Translations under genes and position numbers: made by a program
The notes under the pieces: model-generated
The model's input: the letters and a program-made list of their open reading frames with translations, nothing else
Database searches by the model: none
What the model was told of the DNA's origin: nothing
NCBI GenBank assembly: GCA_003439945.1
Contig: QVRM01002783.1
Location: forward strand, 1-64,000
Length of the DNA: 64,000 nt
Direction of reading: 5' to 3'
Source of the DNA: Dermanyssus gallinae
Lineage: Eukaryota; Arthropoda; Arachnida; Mesostigmata; Dermanyssidae
In this document: positions 1 through 13,225 of the stretch, piece after piece
How the letters are laid out: the number at the start of each line of letters is the position of its first letter
How positions within the stretch are numbered: the first letter of the stretch is position 1

Positions 1-230
1 TCCGTCGGTCAGTGGCAGGCGACAAAGCGAGCCGGCGACCACCGACCGACATGCGCTCATGTGATACAAGACGATGTGCCTCGTATGCGGGCTGTAGTAT
101 TAGTAGTAGTACTGGTAGTAATATAATAACAATCACCGCTTCTGCCCCACGAAATCATCACCATGGCCGCCTCATCCTCATCAACGACGACGACGGTATT
201 GCGGTACCACCCGTTCGAGACACACAACGA

Positions 231-290
231 CGATGACAACAACAACCACAGCAACAACAACAACAACCACAGCAACAACAACAACTGCTA
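231..290 (+). repeat. CAA/CCA-rich microsatellite
   Basis: Imperfect CAA run with interspersed CCACAG units. It opens the trinucleotide-rich first kilobase. Open frames across it are repeat translations and are not evidence of a gene. Confidence 0.85.
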
Positions 291-395
291 GTGCATTGCA
301 AATTGCCGATGATCGTCCATCTTTCAACAACCTGATTTGCCAGCCGGTCTGGCAGCTTGCCTACTACTGATAACAGTGATAGCAAAATAAACGCT

Positions 396-720
396 CGTTG
401 TTGTTTTTGCTTTCGTTATTGTCGTCGTCGTCGTCGCTGTTGTTGTTGTTGTTGCTGCTGCGGCTGTTGTCATCATTGTTGTTGCTTTTTTGCTGCAATA
501 TTTGCTGTTTTTGTTGTTGTTGTCGTTGTTGTTGTTTTTGTATTCGTTGTTGCTTTGTTGCTGCAATATTTGCTGTTGTTGTTGTTGTTGTTGTTTTCGT
601 TTCCGTTGTTGTCGTTGCTGTTGTTGTTGCGGCTGTTGTCAATGTTGTTGTTGCTGCCAGCCATCGTTATTGTTTTGTTGCTGCAATACTTGCTGTTTTT
701 GTTGTCAATTGTAGTTGACG
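396..720 (+). repeat. TTG/CTG imperfect trinucleotide tract
   Basis: About 320 bp of TTG with CTG, TCG, TTT and TAT variants. It is the reverse-complement orientation of the CAA tract just before it. All six frames are largely open because the tract lacks stops, so the Cys-, Leu- and Val-rich frames are artefacts. Confidence 0.85.
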
Positions 721-785
721 GGTATTGCTGTTTTTGCTTCTATTCAAGCTGTAGTTTTTTTATAGTATTTCCCATTGCATAGCTT

Positions 786-825
786 GCTGCTACTGCTGCT
801 GGTGGTGCTGCTGCAGCAGCTGCTT
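786..825 (+). repeat. CTG/GCA short tract
   Basis: CTG-type units turn into CAG near 813-820, leaving a small self-complementary GCTGCTGCAGCAGC core. It is too short to class further. Confidence 0.6.
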
Positions 826-1969
826 AGCAATGTTTCCTGAAGTGGTCACATTGACACACATGACACGTATTTGTGATAATGGCTCATAACGATCGGCCTC
901 GCCAATACATACGATGTTGGCCGTATGCACTGGAACTCTTTTGATTTTGATCGTTGATGACTCGTATGCCTCGTGCACGTCTAACACAGCCCCGAGTTGT
1001 TGCAGGCAACTTGTTATTCATACTCCCACCAGACAGGCTAATGTACGCATTACGCCTGTCCTGTTTGTGTGTGTGTGTGTGATTTTTTTTAGAGGACAAA
1101 AGGCTGGTCAGTCGATGACACCTCTGTAGCGTCAACGAAGCTCCACGTAGCTGACAAGCACACTTGCTATATTATTTTAGTTGGAAGCGCGCTAATTGAC
1201 TCTTTGCTGGAAAACAGCCAATCTGTTTTTTTGCGTTTTATGGAAAGAAAATAGTAGCTTGCCAGCCATTTTGATAGAAATTTGCTATTCATAAGCACAT
1301 TACTGCCGTGAATGCATCTATAGCTGTTTCCCGTTTCTCACACAATGTTGCACATTAAGAGCCGAACACAGGTCATGGGGCATTCTGGTGGTTCTCTTTG
1401 TTCTATTCGTAAAGTAATCTTAACGTTTCTACGACCGTTTTGGGTCTCATTTTAGACAGCAAGATATGAGCGTGTCTCAGGAATAAGAAAATGACAGCTT
1501 GTCTAGCCTCTACTTATACGTACCGTTTCGAATGCATGTGTGTAGGCTACGCGCGGTTGAGGCTGACTTACAGAGAAGGGCAACTTTACAGGCTGTGAAC
1601 GAGATCTTCAGTTGACTAGAACTTGTTCAAATCGTTTGTCCAAAACAATCTGCTAAATATCTGGCACGTTTATCTGCTCATGGTCATTTAAACAGGCGGT
1701 TAGTTGGTTATAAGACTGGGAGGCGCGTACGAAGCACGTTGAGCATAACAAATGCATTGATCCGCTACAACTCCGTAATCGATCAGGTTTTGACGCCTCG
1801 GCGTTCTGAACTCACGAGAGCCTTCCATGAGATTCGAAGTTTTTCAGATACAAGCAGAAACCGGGACTAAATTGAAACATTGTTCTCTGTACCGCCCACC
1901 AGCCAAAAGACAGGCTCTGCGGGACGTGCTCACAACATCGCAACTATATATACGTAGATTGTGTAAAAA
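826..1969. other. plain sequence, no gene seen
   Basis: Only a short (GT)n at 1068-1081 stands out. Open frames are below 90 codons and have no recognisable motif. Confidence 0.6.
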
Positions 1970-2082
1970 ATATATATATATATATATACATATATGTATA
2001 TATATATATATATATATATACATATATGTATACATATACATATATATATATATATATATATACATATATGTATATATATACA

Positions 2083-2138
<56 letters not shown>
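1970..2138. repeat. long compound (TA)n tract
   Basis: About 170 bp of TA dinucleotides. The 12-bp palindrome TACATATATGTA interrupts the run at 1987, 2019, 2061 and 2079. Poly-Tyr/Ile frames over it are spurious. Confidence 0.95.
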
Positions 2139-2569
2139 ACACAGGATGCCCGTTCTACGATCTAACATTTGAGCAACGTGCCATGTTTCCATGTGTGTGC
2201 ATGGACGTCTGTAGCATACGTATGGTATATACAAATCAAATGTAAGATGACAGCATGGTTTTGTCGCGGGTAGCGTGTAGCGCCTCGTCATATTCATCGC
2301 GTGAGCAGCTAGGTTGTCTGTCTGACCAGCCATGTTTTGCGGTTATCATCAAATCGTAGTCCATCATGTACTGTCAGGACAGGGTTCATGTTGACCACTT
2401 CTTTCCAGTGGGCAGCACCTTTTAGCTAAACATCAACATGGAAAACACGAAAAGATCGAGGCCATTCGTATGCGGGCTCCTCACCTCACGAATTCTCGTT
2501 CATTTCCACTCCACTCCCCTGCCCGTTTCCTTCATCTAACACGTGATTACGAGTGCTAATTATTCTTTC

Positions 2570-2570
<1 letters not shown>

Positions 2571-2603
<33 letters not shown>
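2571..2603. repeat. (TTA)n microsatellite
   Basis: About 11 units of TTA, followed shortly by CCACCACCACC-type sequence. Confidence 0.9.
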
Positions 2604-2694
2604 GACATGCAAGTCATCCGCCACCACCACCACCACAACCATCACCACGCAACGAGGACAATTGGTTATTGCTATGACGGTTCGGCAACAAATG

Positions 2695-2696
<2 letters not shown>

Positions 2697-2730
<34 letters not shown>
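2697..2730. repeat. (TA)n microsatellite
   Basis: Pure dinucleotide run of 34 bp. Confidence 0.95.
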
Positions 2731-2733
<3 letters not shown>

Positions 2734-5055
2734 TAACACTGATACTAATAATAATATACATGCAATAGTGCAAGTAAAAAATAGTCATATACATGAAGCC
2801 TGCAAAAGCTTTTTAAATGTCGTTTTTGGACAGTGCAGCGAAAAGGAACAAATCGCAGGTCAGTCTTGTTCCCCGATACTGTACTGATCGGGGACGCTCT
2901 GTGTTAGATAAGTCGAGTGAGCAGAGGTGTTGCCGTCGAAGCCGCAACAGAAGATTCCAGAGACTGCAGCTTCGTGGCCTTATGTTAGGCCACTGTTTCT
3001 GGTAGACACTTACCGCATACTTATCAGCAGTTGCAGTTACACAGCTTTCTTCGACATTGATGATTACTTATTAGCCAGCACCTCACTCCTTGGGAAAAAC
3101 AACGATCTTTTTTCCGGCCGACTGCTGACACTTCGTTTGTGTCAACGCCGATTCGATCCGCCGGTGCCCCGTTTCAAGCAGTTAGCTGGCTAAATGTCCG
3201 TGTCTAAAGGCGTTCACAGAATCGCGGGCGAATACGACACGCTGTTTTTTTTTCTCCCCTACATCAAGTGTCGAGGACTCACGGAGCAATTTTTACTGAG
3301 TCGAAGACGGTTATGTAGAAGACTATACAGTGAATTAGCATAGCAGTGTGATATACAATTTGACATTCCTCTATTGCTGCCGTCACAAGGGTCACAATAG
3401 TCCTCAGGGGGTGTCGTTCGTCTTAGAAGTCTCTCAAAGAGTTTATCTTAGAGATTAGAATGTTTACCAAAAAAAACTTTGATATTAGTGATACACAGTC
3501 ATTTGGTTAAAGTTATATGACTAGTGTTTGCTTAAGGCTATAAAAACGTGCTTGCTTCTTGTCTGGGCCCAATGTGGTGCAAAAAAGGGTAAGTAAATGA
3601 ACCACGTTTTGTAGACGAGCTTTCTAGTCTAGACGAGCCCGCTAGACAACGCCATTTCTTCACAGCGCTAACTAATATATACTTTGGACAATACTGAGAA
3701 GCAGGCTTCCTTTAAGTGAGTATGGGCGAGTAAAGCTTTTTAGAAGTTTTAGAAACTTCGTCCAAGTCGTTTAAACGTCCAAGAGACCGACGAATATTTC
3801 TAACGGCATCAGATTTTTTCTAGCGAAGGCTAGCTCATAGCTCTGCTGCTATTCCGACCCCGAGACACCAGACTGAAGAAATCGATTATGTGATCCGAAA
3901 AGCTCATATGAGGGCCAGTATACCATCCACATCGAGCAGGTTAATACTTGCAGAGACCACTGCAGCAAGGTCTCTCCGTATTTTAGCTTAAGCCTGCCAG
4001 GACAGTAGTCGAATACGTAGGAAAAGTACTGTGAACTAGCTCAAATATGCACTTTAGTGCTTATCGCAATAGAGGAGGACCCATCAGGAAAACTGTTCCT
4101 TCAATATTGTCTACGCGCATGCATTAAGTCATAGGGAATCGACGAAAGGGTGAGTTCCTGTTCGGCGCTACTGCTGGCTATCCGTTGGAACGAAGCTCCA
4201 TGCGAGTATCTAATAATAATAATAATAACGTATTCAAATTCAGTTTAATCCGCAACAGATTACATGCTTCTCTTTGGGACGATTAGGTGCGATGCTTTCC
4301 ATTGTAGGGCAGTGAGATCGTTGTGAACCTGTTATATTGTTGTGGCAAACTATTCTTCACTCAGGTTAGTCTCATTACGCTGTTAACAAAAATCTATTTT
4401 TTCAAAACAAATATCACTTCACAGTGACCTGGGCGTAACACGATTACTGAACATCGTGTGTGTGCTCGAACCAAAATTCGTTTTTCGATTTTGTTTTTCG
4501 AACTTTAACTCTTTCCCGAGTTGTACTGCAACCTTGCCACTTTAATCGGCGACTTATTTATAAACATGCATTCCACGGTGAAGCCTATTTCCCTGTACTC
4601 AGTGATTACTGTAATGACTCACACTAGCAATAGCGTAGTAACAGTCGTCGTAAACGCGAGGCACGTTGTAAGTGGCGCAATTGCGGACGCTATGACGCCA
4701 GGACAATATCGTCATAAATTAAAGCTGCCCTACAATCCGAATCAGTTTTCGAGTGCGGTCATTTTTTCGCCAAGTAAAGGCGGGACTAGACGTGGGATAT
4801 GGTCAAAATGGCTCGGATAGTGTCTCGTTTTCGACAAACGACAACCATTTTTTCAACAGTCGATGAAAGTGCGTTCCCTATATAACGCTAGTAGTCATAA
4901 CGAACTGGCTAGTCAATGGGTGAGCCCAATTACGCGCTCATGGAAACGTTTCGAGCAAAATGCTCTTTCCGGGCATCACGAGACGGCATCACAGCTATGC
5001 GGTTTGCAATTAGTGGCGCGTGAACGCTTCAAGAATCGCTCTTCACAGTTAGGTT
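2731..5055. other. plain sequence, no gene seen
   Basis: About 2.3 kb with ordinary composition. The only repeat is a (TAA)n of about 19 bp near 4210. Open frames at 2817-3193 and 4521-5060 are under 100 codons and match no family I can recognise on either strand. Confidence 0.5.
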
Positions 5056-5059
5056 TCTG

Positions 5060-5172
5060 ATAATGTTGTTGTTGTTGTTGTTGCTGTTACTGATGTAGTT
5101 ATTGTTATTACTCCCGTTCTTGTGTTACTGTTGCTATTGTTGTTGTTGTTGTTGCTGTTGATACTGCCGCTA
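5060..5172 (+). repeat. TTG-type trinucleotide tract
   Basis: TTG with CTG, TTA and CTA variants, in the orientation opposite to the much longer CAA tract at 5.7-6.1 kb. Confidence 0.8.
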
Positions 5173-5689
5173 TTGTTCAGCAGACGCTCCATATAGATAA
5201 CTGCCGATAGATAACGAAAAATGCACATGTCTTCTTGTTTGCTGGCTGGCTTGCTTTCTGCAACGTGAAGAGCATAGGAGAGCCCAGCGAGCCGGCAAGA
5301 TCCAGTATTGCGTCGATGATCAGTATGGATTGTCTATTGATGATATCGTCAGCAAGCATCAGCCCTGTTTCAGGCGGAAAATGTATCAAATTTGAGACAC
5401 GATAAATCAGTCTCAGCTGGACCGACCGCTGCTGGCGCAGCCGATCATCATCGAAGGCAACGACGGTGGAAGAGCTGGTTCCCAATAGGAACACACGCCC
5501 CTTCCTTTCTTCCTTCCTTACTACTACAACAACAACACTAGCAACACCATCCGCTGTTGCTGTTACGAACGCGCTACTCGTGACGAGCAGCAACAGCAAA
5601 CCTCGTTGTACCTTATCAGTGTTACCAAGAGCCACACATTGTCTACTTAGATTACGGTAAGCTGGCGATTTAACAACGAAATAACAACG

Positions 5690-6150
<461 letters not shown>

Positions 6151-6545
6151 ACAGCAACATCAAAACCGCAGTGGTAAGAATAATATTACTAACGACAGCG
6201 GTGAAAGAAACAGCTCCTACAACAACGGCACACAACAACAACAGCAACAATGACAGCAATAACAACAACAACGACGATAGCAACCGCAATATCAACAACG
6301 AAAGCAAGGACAACAGCAACAACAATAACGACAGCAACCGCAGCAACAACAAAAACAGCAACAGCAGCCGCAGCAACAACAAAAACAACAACGATGACAG
6401 CGAGGACAGCAACAAAAACAGCAACCCCAATATCAACAACGAAAGCAAGGACAGCAAGAACAACAACGGCAGCAACAACAACGACAGCAATAACAACAAC
6501 CTCAACAACACCGACAGCAACAACAGCATAGAAGCAGCACAGGCA
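6151..6545 (+). repeat. degenerate CAR-type tract
   Basis: Continuation of the CAA array with heavier substitution (GCAACAAC, GACAGCAA). The block AATATCAACAACGAAAGCAA occurs near 6290 and again near 6428, which suggests local duplication as well as unit slippage. The Ser/Asn-rich frame 6171-6668 ends in about 40 non-repeat codons with no recognised motif. Confidence 0.75.
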
Positions 6546-6659
6546 GTTGTGCTGGCAGCGACAGCAAAAGGTCGATCGTGGCTGTCCTGCAAGACGAATC
6601 GCGATGCGATCGATGAACCCGCTGGTGCGGTCGTGATCGATGCGAAAGCTGAACAGCCC

Positions 6660-6924
6660 CTGAACTAGATCGGCAAGTAGACAACCTAATTGGGCTGCAT
6701 TTTATAATAGATCATCGTAAGCAACTCCTCATCACCAGCATAATCAAGTGACAACGGTGGAATAGGATCAAGCTAACGCAAGCATTTTGTAAATGAATTA
6801 TATATATATGTGTGTGTGCGACCCGCAACTCCTTGGTTTAGAGTCAGTCGCCGGCCATCACTCCATCTTCGGTATATTGACGCAGTATATAATTACATAT
6901 ATGTATATTCGTCATATGGGACAC

Positions 6925-6925
<1 letters not shown>
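6660..6925. other. plain sequence
   Basis: Nothing recognised between the CAR tract and the next TA tract. Confidence 0.5.

Positions 6926-6973
<48 letters not shown>
6926..6973. repeat. (TA)n microsatellite
   Basis: Pure TA run of about 47 bp. Confidence 0.95.
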
Positions 6974-6976
<3 letters not shown>

Positions 6977-7458
6977 TGATATCGATAGTTACAAGTGCCA
7001 TTACATTACCCTACACGTGTTCGTTCTTGTTAGCCTTTCTTTTAAACGAGCGTAGCAGTTAACGCGTTGTTTCTCAAATTAAGTGGCCTATTTAGGTTAG
7101 TCACGCAAAGTCCGCACAAGTGTCCATACTTTAATCGATGATTTTTGACTGCGATTGAAATCAGTTAAGACTGCGCTTTAAATGCATAAGGTTATTCCAA
7201 GCATTTATAAATAAATATATATATAAAGAGAACGAAAAATAGAGATAGGTGTTGCCGCAACGATTTCCGTTATTGCGCACATTTGCGCGTTTGCTTAACA
7301 CGTTTCACTGTACTGGGTGCTCAAGTTGCATCTTGAAGAGCCTTAAAAAATGACCATTGCTATAATTTACAAATGCACGCCACGATGTTACACACCATAA
7401 GCAGAACAAGCGACAACAACAGCAGCATCCACATAAAGATATAAAAACTCGCACACAG

Positions 7459-7466
<8 letters not shown>

Positions 7467-7503
<37 letters not shown>
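7467..7503. repeat. (CA)n/(TA)n compound microsatellite
   Basis: A short ACACAC run passes directly into TA with one CATATA interruption. Confidence 0.9.
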
Positions 7504-7966
7504 AAGTATGCACATGAACACGTGTGAGGCAAAAGGTGACGCGCGTGTTACGATGATATATGGTTGCCTACGATACAAACTGTATCACGTACGAGATGAA
7601 ACAAACAGATATAGCTGGGGAAAAAAAAAAGAGAGCGACAAAAAAATTATATGACGAACAAATGAGCAGTGGGCGGAATAGTTGGAAGGTATCACGCAAC
7701 CATGTGTTATGTCGAATGGCTGACAGGCAGAGAGGGAGACCTGAGGGGGGAAACGCAGAGGAGCATAGGGGAGATAGAAAGCGGCGTCTAACATATTAGC
7801 AGCAGAAGAACAAGAAGAAGGTGCAGGGTGCATTTGCTCCCTGTGTCTGCGTATGTATGTCCGCGCGCTGTATTGCGCGCCTCGCCCTGTATCGCTGTCA
7901 CTGTTGCCGTTTCTGTAACAACGCCATTAAGTCTCGTCGTAGTAGCATTGTGGTGCTTTAGCTGCC

Positions 7967-8038
7967 ACTGCTGTTATTGTTGTTGTTGTTGTTGTTGTTG
8001 TTGCTGTTGTTGTTGTTGTTGTTGTTGTTGCTGCTGTT
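7967..8038 (+). repeat. (TTG)n microsatellite
   Basis: TTG with two or three CTG variants, about 70 bp. Confidence 0.9.
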
Positions 8039-8040
8039 GA

Positions 8041-9239
8041 GCAAATAGACAAGACTTTGTCGTAAATTGTGCGTGAAATCGTTGGCCGAGACCGCTAGCC
8101 GATGCTGTGCGTCGTTAAGTCGCTGTTCCGTCGTTCGTCCCGTCGTTATGGCAGATGCATAAGCGGGGGTGTCCGACTTCGACTTGAGTCGCCTTCACAG
8201 TGTAGCGTCTATCCGATGAGCGAGTGACTGAGAAGACAATGTGATCACCGGGATCTGGTGATCATTACAGTAACGTGACATGATTGACACACCGTTCCCC
8301 CCTTCACCCTCACACGTTCAGAATCGTCTTGATTTGTTGTCATTTTTATAAGATTCTTTTTTTTTTCTTTTTTTTTTAGAAATGGTGTTTTGGGCGTCAC
8401 ATCAGGTCTGATTAGGTAATACGTGTTTGTTGCTCTGAAGATACAATTGCATCAAATCAAAAACTAAATTCAGAGAATGCATACATTTACAACGTCCTTT
8501 GATAACAACTGGCGCGAATAGCAGCAGCAGTACTGTGCGCGCTATGCATAAAAAGTGAGAGCCAGAGATTTCAGTGGGTGTTTGTGTGTGTGGGTGGGTG
8601 TCTTGAGTAAATACCGAGCGAGAATTAGAATTTAGATTTTACAGTACGTCCTCAACCGCTAGGTTGACGTATTACGTACTGTCAGTCGCCGAATACAGTT
8701 GGCGATTCGGCTAAGCTAAAGTAGGGTACTAGATTGCTCCGTTTGCTAGAAGGCAGAACAGGTTTTTTACGATACTAACACAACACATACTAGAAACACA
8801 TATTATAAACGTCAGTACACTATTAGCGTGCTTACGTTGCTTATAGTATGATAACAACAATAACGGTTGCACTAGTTGGCTGACATTATTTCGCGTTTTA
8901 TGCGTGGTAGTAGTAAGTCAGTAGTACGATCAAGGATGATCATATGAGTGATATCTGCTTCCTCTGCCAAACGGGCGCAAAACCCGAATCAGTACACGCT
9001 TCAATGTGTTTCGTGCCCAAACGGGTTGCATACGGGGTCAACGCAGGCACGCAACCAACAGGCGCAATATCACAATCGTGGAACTAACTGCCTTAGTTGT
9101 CGACTCGCCGGCGGCGGCGGCGACAAAAAACAATCGTAGACCGGCTATAATACTGCATGAAACTTCTTTCCAACGACCTCCTCATGTGCGTTCGTTAAAC
9201 TCGGCTTCCGCGTAAAATTTTGCCACATCGTTCAGCTCA
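8041..9239. other. plain sequence with two hairpins
   Basis: No gene recognised. Inverted repeats: TGATCACC at 8242-8249 pairs with 8257-8264 across a 7-nt loop. A nested structure has ACAGTACGT (8641-8649) pairing with 8674-8682 and an inner TCAACC/GGTTGA stem with a 4-nt loop. Confidence 0.6.
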
Positions 9240-10120
9240 ACAATGAGATTTTACAACAGAGTCATCAACCTGTTGAAGATCGCCACTACGCGGCACAATC
9301 TACTTCACAGTGCCATCGCTGGCTGCCTCACCAACTGAGATTGTTTTGAAGAAGCTAGGGCAGGCTGTTGGAGTTTGACCACGAAAACTCATTTTACACA
9401 GCGCAGGGCTTCTAAGGGCTGATCAGATTATTCTTGATGGTGGCGTTTGCGAGCATGACGCGTTTGATCAGACGATTGGGTATCCCGAAGACGACAATCT
9501 CAAAGCCCATTGTTACGTGTAACGTTGTGCAGTTGTGATCTGAGATGTATCGGAGTGAAGGAGCGCCACCGCCACCCAGCAGGCATGATCCTAGTCTACG
9601 CTGATGACCTAGTTGTATTCAGTAGAATTCGTACTCATTTGCAGACTGCGCACACTTCGCACACTTGATGAATATTTTTCTCGGAATGGTCTCATAGTTT
9701 ATGTGTCACAAACAAAGCCTGTAAAGCTCCGACGTGGGGGTGGGGGCAACGGGCCCGCGCAGATAAATTGCGCTTTCACCACGCGTAAGTGCGGTTTGTG
9801 GAAAGCTACTGCTATCTCAGATTAATTTACTCATCTCAAGGTACAACAACCTTTTAACAAAACGTAACTGAGCGTTGTAGAAAAACGCTTATCGCGGCAG
9901 CCGCTATCAGAAGCCCAACGCAGTTGTTCACTTAGACGGCTATGATATTATTCACGCTCAAAGTGGCATCCGTAGCTGCCTACGGTATTCAAGTGATGTC
10001 AAAAAATCTCGACATTTCGCATTTACGGCAGTTGGATAGTGTAAAGCCAGCTTTCGTATGGCGAGTACTTGGTATTTCGTCGAATTCGCGCAACAGATTA
10101 GGATACAGGCTCGGGAGCGA
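9240..10120 (+). pseudogene. decayed non-LTR retrotransposon, RT to pre-C-terminal region (family 1)
   Basis: This is a dead copy of the reverse-transcriptase ORF of a LINE-type element. At 9585-9626 the frame reads MILVYADDLVVFSR, which contains the YADD active-site box of the RT palm. A frameshift follows, and the next frame (about 9640-9735) reads LDEYFSRNGLIVYVSQTKPV and then an Arg/Gly stretch, matching the segment after YADD in which a NGL..N..KTK-type motif is usual. Another frame at 9942-10110 gives VAAYGIQV and LDSVKPAFVWRVLGI, the region preceding the C-terminal zinc finger. The latter resembles LERIKPAFLKRALGL at 51.85 kb, so both are assigned to one family. At least two frame changes and several stops make it non-functional. 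The upstream QG.PLSP-type motif could not be read, so the 5' limit is uncertain. The 3' side runs directly into a perfect hairpin at 10130. Confidence 0.75.
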
Positions 10121-10129
10121 GCAGGAAGA

Positions 10130-10167
10130 GAGATCCCGTAGGAACATCTCTATTCCTACGGGATCTC
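10130..10167. repeat. perfect 15-bp hairpin
   Basis: GAGATCCCGTAGGAA (10130-10144) is exactly complementary to 10153-10167, with loop CATCTCTA. A second, imperfect GGCGGA...TCCGCC fold follows at about 10179-10203. The hairpin sits exactly where similarity to the family-1 retrotransposon is lost. Confidence 0.9.
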
Positions 10168-10204
10168 GGGGAACACTTCGGCGGAGGGAAGGGACCCTTC
10201 CGCC

Positions 10205-11160
10205 AAAAAATAAGAATATGATGATACTAAGGGCGATACTTTCACGCTGTTTTACAGTCATTTCTTAAAAATCAACTTTCCAAGAACGTTACCTCACTAG
10301 CGATCTTGCATATAATCGATGACCTGTGCATGCCACATTTTGACTATTGCGCTTATATGGTGGCTTGCAGATGCTAGTAATGAGCAACGTTTGTAAATGC
10401 AATCGTTGTACGTTATATATAAAAATATCTGCACGATATGTATATCTAAGGTGAGTATCTATGAGCAAGATGCGTGCTCTATGCCTTATGTTCTCTTTCT
10501 CTTAAATGTTAAACAAATTGCGTTAATACAAAGGGTAGGTAGCGGAGCGCTTGTAATTTAATTTAAAAAAAAGTTAATTCACATTTTAGTTTATTCTTAT
10601 TTTACGACAAAGCTGTGTGTGAGAGTTTAGGATTATGTGTGGAATTTAGCATCTGGCAAACGCCCTCTTTCCACAAGCAGGCCGTAGTAGCCTAGCGTTT
10701 AGGCATAGTTTTCGATGACATTTTAACAAATGTAGTGTCTTTTTCGGCAAAACTTGGTGAGTGCGGTATATAAGCTTAGGGATTGATTCAGTGGCATCGC
10801 AATCGAAAGAGAAGAAGGACTGGCCATTACCGCCAGTGAATAGCCATTTTCAAAAAAGCTTTTTTGAACAAAGCTTTGCTTGATACTATATTACGGAACG
10901 AACCCTAGACCGTTTGCGATTAAACCCCATACGAGTGGTTATTTTTCATGTTTGCAAAATAAATCGCGGGGGAATAACAAGCGCTTATGAATCGTGGTTA
11001 AATATAGTAATATGTTATATGCAATTTTCAAGTAGTATCGAGTATTAAGTACAGAAGAAACAAGTGTTTCTGGCCCCAAGCCATTACACTTTGCAGTAGA
11101 GTCGAAGTCGAGATATACTTACAGGAATGTTTTTCCTATATTTACCATATGTATAATTAC
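10205..11160. other. plain sequence with a 20-bp palindrome
   Basis: Nothing coding recognised. TTCAAAAAAGCTTTTTTGAA at 10849-10868 is a perfect palindrome. Confidence 0.5.
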
Positions 11161-11171
11161 GAATTATAATT

Positions 11172-11230
<59 letters not shown>
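11172..11230. repeat. (TA)n microsatellite
   Basis: Pure run of about 57 bp, with AATTCCATA repeated on both sides. Confidence 0.95.
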
Positions 11231-11233
<3 letters not shown>

Positions 11234-12124
11234 CCATACATTTCGCCACCACCAGCAATGAAAAGAATTACTGCTTTGACCATAACAGAAGTCGTTCGCA
11301 CCGACTTCTACTCAAGGGTCTTCAACAAGAGCTAGATATACCTCTCAGATAATGTGTTAATGACGAGCTCCGTAACAATCGCGGCAAACCAGTGGGTGGT
11401 TAGAAAACTTAAATGGATGCAAAAACACTAAACCACTATTCTAAACAGTGTGGGCTTGTTTAACGTCAACAGAACTTTCTTGCAGTTAGCGTGACTAGGC
11501 AATAATGAAGGCAGCATTTGTCAGTGGACAGTACATCAACGCACATGTGATTGTCATGTCAAAATAGCTTAACGTTGTAATTGCCGACTTGCAGTGAAAT
11601 GATAGATAAGGTAGAATAGAGTTCAGATGGCAGTGAAGTGCCTCATCACAGGTATTTATAGGGTACGGTAGAGTATATGTCATATCCTCCGCTTTGCGCT
11701 GCCGAAAATCGTCATTCCGTCGACGTGGCGTCATTTGCTCAACGAGGTAGCCACAAAATGTCTGCTTTCTAAGAGACTAAGCTTTCTAACCACAATTCGT
11801 TTTTCAAAATAAGTAAAATTTGATCCAGATACAGCTCAATGAACTACTCCACCCTCTGCGAGTTGAAATTTGTCGCAGAACGTTTGCCGTTAGGTCCGCT
11901 ATTTCGGTATGGCGGCAAAACTCGAAACAAGCATTCAAGTGACTTATTGAGAAGTCTCCCGCTGCAACGACCCGCCTGTGGTCAGCCTCATATCATTATA
12001 ATTTCTCTTAATCAGTTTCGTTTGGGTGCGGTGTTAATTTGAAAGGCACCAATTTCGTTGCACCAATACCCTTTCGTCGCTCTATCGTCGACATGTAAAC
12101 ATGATCCATCCTTCTATAATGCCT

Positions 12125-12128
<4 letters not shown>
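11231..12128. other. plain sequence, no gene seen
   Basis: One small hairpin (AGAAGTCG at 11287-11294 with 11302-11309). Open frames are 80 codons or fewer and unrecognised. Confidence 0.5.

Positions 12129-12160
<32 letters not shown>
12129..12160. repeat. (TA)n microsatellite
   Basis: Pure TA run of about 31 bp. Confidence 0.95.
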
Positions 12161-12162
<2 letters not shown>

Positions 12163-12386
12163 TGATCCTTGACGTGCTCAGGCATCAGATAAAAGTACGA
12201 GTTGCTTTGGAGCAGCCTGAACAGCATAAATCTGCAGTCCGCCCCCAAAAATATAAAATTATCTACGACAATAAATTCAGGCGCAGATAATATCGGTCGC
12301 CTCGTTCAGCTGCAATTATATGTTAATTGCATTTTTTGTTTGTTGTTCAAATAAACGAGTGAACCGTCTAAGCAAGTAGCCAAGTT

Positions 12387-12388
<2 letters not shown>

Positions 12389-12428
<40 letters not shown>
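12389..12428. repeat. (TA)n microsatellite
   Basis: Pure TA run of about 38 bp. Confidence 0.95.
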
Positions 12429-12430
<2 letters not shown>

Positions 12431-13169
12431 GTAACAATGCATATATATACATAGTGTTTATTTTTGCGATACAAATAGTTACGTTTTTTATTGAATAAGT
12501 GGTAGGCGAATACGCGAAAGACGCTAACAAAGTAAATGTAACGCAAACATTCTACACTACTGCAGCAAGTTGGTGTTACGTTTGGCGTTCGCAATAGCAA
12601 ATGAGCTCTCCTGGAATGGGTCAAAATGAAGCATCTAAACGGCTTGATGTTATGAATTAAGCGCACATGTGGCATATATAAGGCCCAAACTTTGCTTAAA
12701 CTGCAACAAAAATTCGCTAATATAAAACTCTAATATTAAATGGTAGATAAGGCTATTTTTGCCACACAAAAAACAAATCGGCCAGACATTTTTGCATTAG
12801 ACACGTGAACCAATATATCATGCCATATACGGCGGCATAAGGTTTATAACCGTTTCGACCTACATCTAGTCATATGTCTATAGGTGTGTCGTAGCTTGTA
12901 AGATTACAATTATGTTGCGTTGATTTAATAATAGCTCACGATATACAGAACTTGATTACGACATAGACACGCACTGTGCGCTTGACTTGTATGATGGCTA
13001 AATGGTCGCACGTTCAGCCCGATTGCACCCACTTATTTAAATGAAGTCAAATCATCCCCAGCACGACTCTTATACTACTGAGTCATTCGAGAATGGTATC
13101 ACACATATACTATGTTATGTTATAGAAACATATAGATAATTTATCTGTGTAAAACACACATATTGTGAT

Positions 13170-13171
<2 letters not shown>
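12429..13171. other. AT-rich plain sequence
   Basis: No feature recognised. Confidence 0.5.

Positions 13172-13224
<53 letters not shown>
13172..13224. repeat. (TA)n microsatellite
   Basis: About 52 bp. A second tract lies at 13344-13383 with a TACATACGTA interruption. Confidence 0.95.
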
Positions 13225-13225
<1 letters not shown>

